Below are positions 60,526 to 64,000 of a DNA stretch of 64,000 nucleotides, piece by piece (within the stretch, counting starts at the first letter, position 1; every line of letters starts with the position of its first letter). The notes below the pieces were generated by a model, which worked only from the letters and a program-made list of their open reading frames with translations, was not told the origin of the DNA and did not search any database. Where the stretch lies: the NCBI GenBank assembly GCA_010093485.1, contig MU001508.1:1378051-1442050 (forward strand), written 5' to 3'. The position numbers and the translations under genes were made by a program. Source of the stretch: Karstenula rhodostoma CBS 690.94. Taxonomy: Eukaryota > Ascomycota > Dothideomycetes > Pleosporales > Didymosphaeriaceae.

Positions 60526-63500
60526 AAAAACCTACTAATATTAGATACCTTTAATAGAATTAACTACTATAAAGATTAAATCCCTTTTAGGTAGAAATAT
60601 ATATCTATTATAAATATACTAAAAATAATATATATACCCTTAGTAAATAGACTTAAAATATAATTAATTACCTACTTATTACTTATATTTTATCTATTTA
60701 AACCTACTTTTTATTTTTATAGTAAATATTAATTTATATAATATCTTTATTTTAGATAGCCTTTTTTTTTTATTTACTTTATCTCTAAATAGTTCTATAC
60801 CTACTATACTACTATTTATAACTAAATATATAAAAATAAAATCTCTAGTATCTAAATAATTTATTAATAGAGACCTAATATTTTTCTTTTAGAGCTATAT
60901 TAGAATTTACTCTATAAGCTATACTACTAAAGTAATAGTAACTTTTAATTTTAATAAAAAAAATCTTAATAATATTTTAAAGGTAAATAACCCCTATTAT
61001 AGTATAACTATAGGTAAAATACTATATATACTACTCTAAAGTTACTTACCTATCCTAATATAAAAATAGGTACTAGTAGTTAAAACCTCTAATATATAAC
61101 CTCTCTATAAACTAGAAAATCTATTCTCCTAAATTAAATTTTTCCTACTAGAACTAGGTATCTAGCTATCTAAAGGTACTAAAGAATACCTAGCTAATAT
61201 TAGTAAGGTTAAAAAGGAATTAGGTCTTTATTAGAATTCTAGAATTAGAAACTATAAAGAGGAAAAAAATAACTTTAAGACTAGTCTATAAATAGCTAGA
61301 CTATAAGAGTTAAAAAAAGTATTTAAACTATATATAGTTTTTACTAATATTAATATAATTATCTTAGACCTAATTACTTTAAATAAAAAGTACCTAGAGA
61401 CCTTAAACTACTAAGGTCTAGAGTTTACTACTACTTCTAATATATATATAGGCTATATTAAGGCTAATATAACCCTATTTACTATAAAGCTATAACTTAT
61501 AGCCTTATTCTATTATATATATAAAGTATAGAATTAATAATAAAAGCTAGTCTAGTAAAATACTAATTTAAATAATAAAATTAATATTATAATAGACTTC
61601 TAGATATAGACTTAAAAGAAAAATAGTTATTTATAAACTAAAATTATAGAACTAAAAAAGACTACTAAGGCTAAGAATTAACTAATATAGATAATAATTA
61701 GTAATTTAAATAATAATAATAGTTTTAAGTTACCCTACTAGTTTAGTACTTCCCCTACTAAGCTAGTGCCTACTATTAAATATAATACTAAACTAGTTAT
61801 TCTAAAAATAGATAATTAGTAAAGTATAAACTATTCTACTATAAATTAATATATTCTAAAAGTAAATATCCCTAGTAAACTTTTCTATAAAATACTAAAT
61901 CTTTATTATATAAAGTACTAAGCTTACTAGAGTAAATATCTATTTCCTAAGGTTCTAGACCCTAATAAGTTTAATAGTAATAAGGCTTAGTTTAAGCTAT
62001 AGTTCTATTTACTAGAGATTAAGATTAAGTCTAATATAGACTATTTTTAGTAAAATACTTCTAAAGAATATACTATAGCTATTACTAATTATATTAATAT
62101 ATAACTAGAAGGCTATACCTTTAAAATTTTTAATATTTAAAAATAATAGTAATTAATTATATCTTTTATAGATCTATATAATTACCTCTAAACTATATTT
62201 ATACTACTAAACTAGAATATTAATACCTATACTAACCTTTAGAAGATAATACTTCTATCTAGAAAAAATATAAACTTATTTATTATATAATATAATATAT
62301 TTATAAACTAGACTAGGTTTTATTTTAATAATTCTAAAGAAATATTTTATAAAAAACTCTATATAAAACTTACTAACTAGCTTATTTAGAATACTATTAA
62401 TCTTACTATAGACTATAATAAATTTTATACTATTATCTATAAACTATATAAAGTCTATAAGTATAACTATTAGGCTAACTATAACTAACTTACTCCTTTT
62501 ACCCTATACTATTATAAGGAGTTTTTATTATAAATAGTTATTTTAGCCCCTTATTATACTATAGGACTATCTAAAGATACTATAGTAGAATTAACTCTAA
62601 AGTACTAATCTACTAACCCTAAATATAGGTACTCTAAAGAGTAGTATTATAAAAATTAAGTATATTATAACTACCTTTCTAAGGACTATATTTATTATAA
62701 TTACCCTATTAAACCTTATAATAGATATACTATTACTATTATTATAAAGATTTAAGAAGAAAATAAGGCTTATTTTTTTTTAGAATCTAGTAATAAATAT
62801 ACCTCTAATAAAGACTCTAAGTTAGACTTTAAGTTAGAAAACTAGAGGTACTAGTTAACTCTAAACTAGTACCCCTAATAGAAATAGTAGGTATAAAACT
62901 AATTAATTTATAGAAGCTAGCGTTTTATCCTAAAAAGTATTACACTAACCCTAAAAATATTTAAATCCCTAATTTATTTAGGGGAATACCTTTTATACTT
63001 TCTATAATATTTTAAAATAATAGATATAAGATTTATATATATAGTCTTATTAATTCTAGTATATTTATATATAATCTTATTACCTTATAGTTAAAGAAAA
63101 TACTAAGGTATTAACTTAGTATTAAGTTAATATAGCTTAAATATTTAATCCCCCTTAAGAGTTTTACTAGTAAAAAGGCTATCTTAGTTAATTACTACTT
63201 TTAAATAGTACTTAATATTAATAGATACCCTATAACTATATAATTTATTCTATATAAAATAGGAGACTATAACCTTATTATAGAATAAAAATTCTTTAAG
63301 AATACTAAATTACTAATTAATTATTATAACTAGTACTTAATATAGCTAGATAATATATTATTATAAATTATTACTCTACTTATAGTACTATACTACCTAC
63401 TCCTACTAGTTAATAAAGAATACTAGTTTAATACTAACTAATAGAATACTAACTTTAAAAAGAAGAATATTTAACTTTAATAAGTATAATTACTCTATAG

Positions 63501-64000
63501 GGAATACTCTCCTATAAAGGAGTTTAAGATCTCTATAGAGCTTATAATATTATCTATCTCTCTAATATAGGCTACCTTCTAAAACTATAGTAATTATTAA
63601 TTACTTTTAGTAGAGTCTATTCTAGATAAGGATTTTATTATAGTATACTATATATTTTTAAATAAAAATAGTAATAAAGCTAAACTACTAGAATCTAGAA
63701 ATAAAAGTTAGTAATTAGCTAAGTTTAGTATTAAGGATAATACCCTAGTATATAGATATAGTAATAAGTTACTATATAATAATAAATTATTACTAGGAGA
63801 ATTAATTACCTTTACTAAGCCTAATCCTACTAAAGACTTTAATAAATAAGCTACTAAGAAACTCTTATAAGAGCTAAGGATTAAATTAAAAAACTATCTA
63901 AAAAACTAAATTATTACTACCTTTTACCCTATAGAGTAGCTTTAATATAAGAAAAATTTATATAAAATAAATAAAATACTATTTAATCTAGGGCTACTAT

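Larger units (their letters stand above)
60032..64000 (+). mobile_element. Gypsy element 2, same family as element 1, truncated by window end
   Basis: Colinear with element 1 from its 5' LTR to beyond the gag region and towards pol. Differences are almost all C/T or G/A transitions, apart from copy number in the leader repeat. A few CpA, TpG and CpG sites survive (about 61767, 62922 and 62942). The sequence ends at a point equivalent to about 39.8 kb in element 1, so its remaining ~4 kb lie outside the window. Confidence 0.9.

Noticed and set aside
35678..64000. AT blocks as possible mitochondrial or centromeric DNA
   Set aside because: LTRs, the target duplication and Gypsy pol remnants explain block 1 and most of block 2; the dinucleotide pattern is that of RIP, not mitochondrial DNA.
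1..64000. tRNA and rRNA genes
   Set aside because: I looked for cloverleaf-type and conserved rRNA strings by eye and found none; a covariance-model scan would be needed to exclude tRNAs.

Overview
This 64 kb window comes from a filamentous ascomycete, most likely a Dothideomycete of the Pleosporales type. Evidence from the sequence: genes with many short (35-101 nt) GT-AG introns, a HET-domain gene, fungal-type 7TM rhodopsin, Zn2Cys6, Ppo, GH76 and POT genes, and a sharply two-compartment composition. Gene-bearing DNA has normal composition. The blocks 35.7-43.97 kb and 57.4-64 kb are very AT-rich and almost lack CpA, TpG and CpG, which is the signature of saturated repeat-induced point mutation (RIP). 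Species identity cannot be fixed from the sequence alone.

Layout. 0-9 kb: a secreted GH76 mannanase-like enzyme (+), a Cys-rich single-pass membrane protein (-), and a HET-domain protein fused to a truncated NACHT-like P-loop (-). 9-23 kb: a secreted S41-like peptidase (+), a wrecked Ppo-type fatty-acid oxygenase pseudogene (+), a small Cys-rich secreted protein (+), and a fungal rhodopsin-domain 7TM protein (-). 23-35.7 kb: a 109-bp nested inverted repeat, an NMNAT-fold nucleotidyltransferase with a tandemly duplicated exon (+), a cytochrome P450 (+), a large secreted repeat-containing protein (-), and an F-box protein (+) whose 3' end runs into the AT block.

AT block 1 (35.77-43.96 kb) is a complete but dead Ty3/Gypsy element: two 246-bp LTRs, a 5-bp target duplication (ATAGG), and gag/pol remnants in the order RT, RNase H, integrase. 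AT block 2 (57.4-64 kb) holds a second copy of the same family, cut by the window end, which interrupts an older Gypsy-type element lying in antisense.

Between the two AT blocks lie an unknown repeat-containing gene split by one amber codon, a SANT/Myb-like exon, and a small group that looks like a metabolic cassette: a Zn2Cys6 regulator (-), an ATP-grasp ligase (+) and a POT/PTR2 transporter (+). The ligase and transporter are in tandem 386 bp apart and end directly against AT block 2. The inferred job is to make or modify a small peptide-like compound, move it across a membrane, and regulate both steps. This is the best candidate in the window for an undescribed system.

Exon boundaries were set by hand from splice consensus, frame continuity and family motifs. 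No alignments were run.
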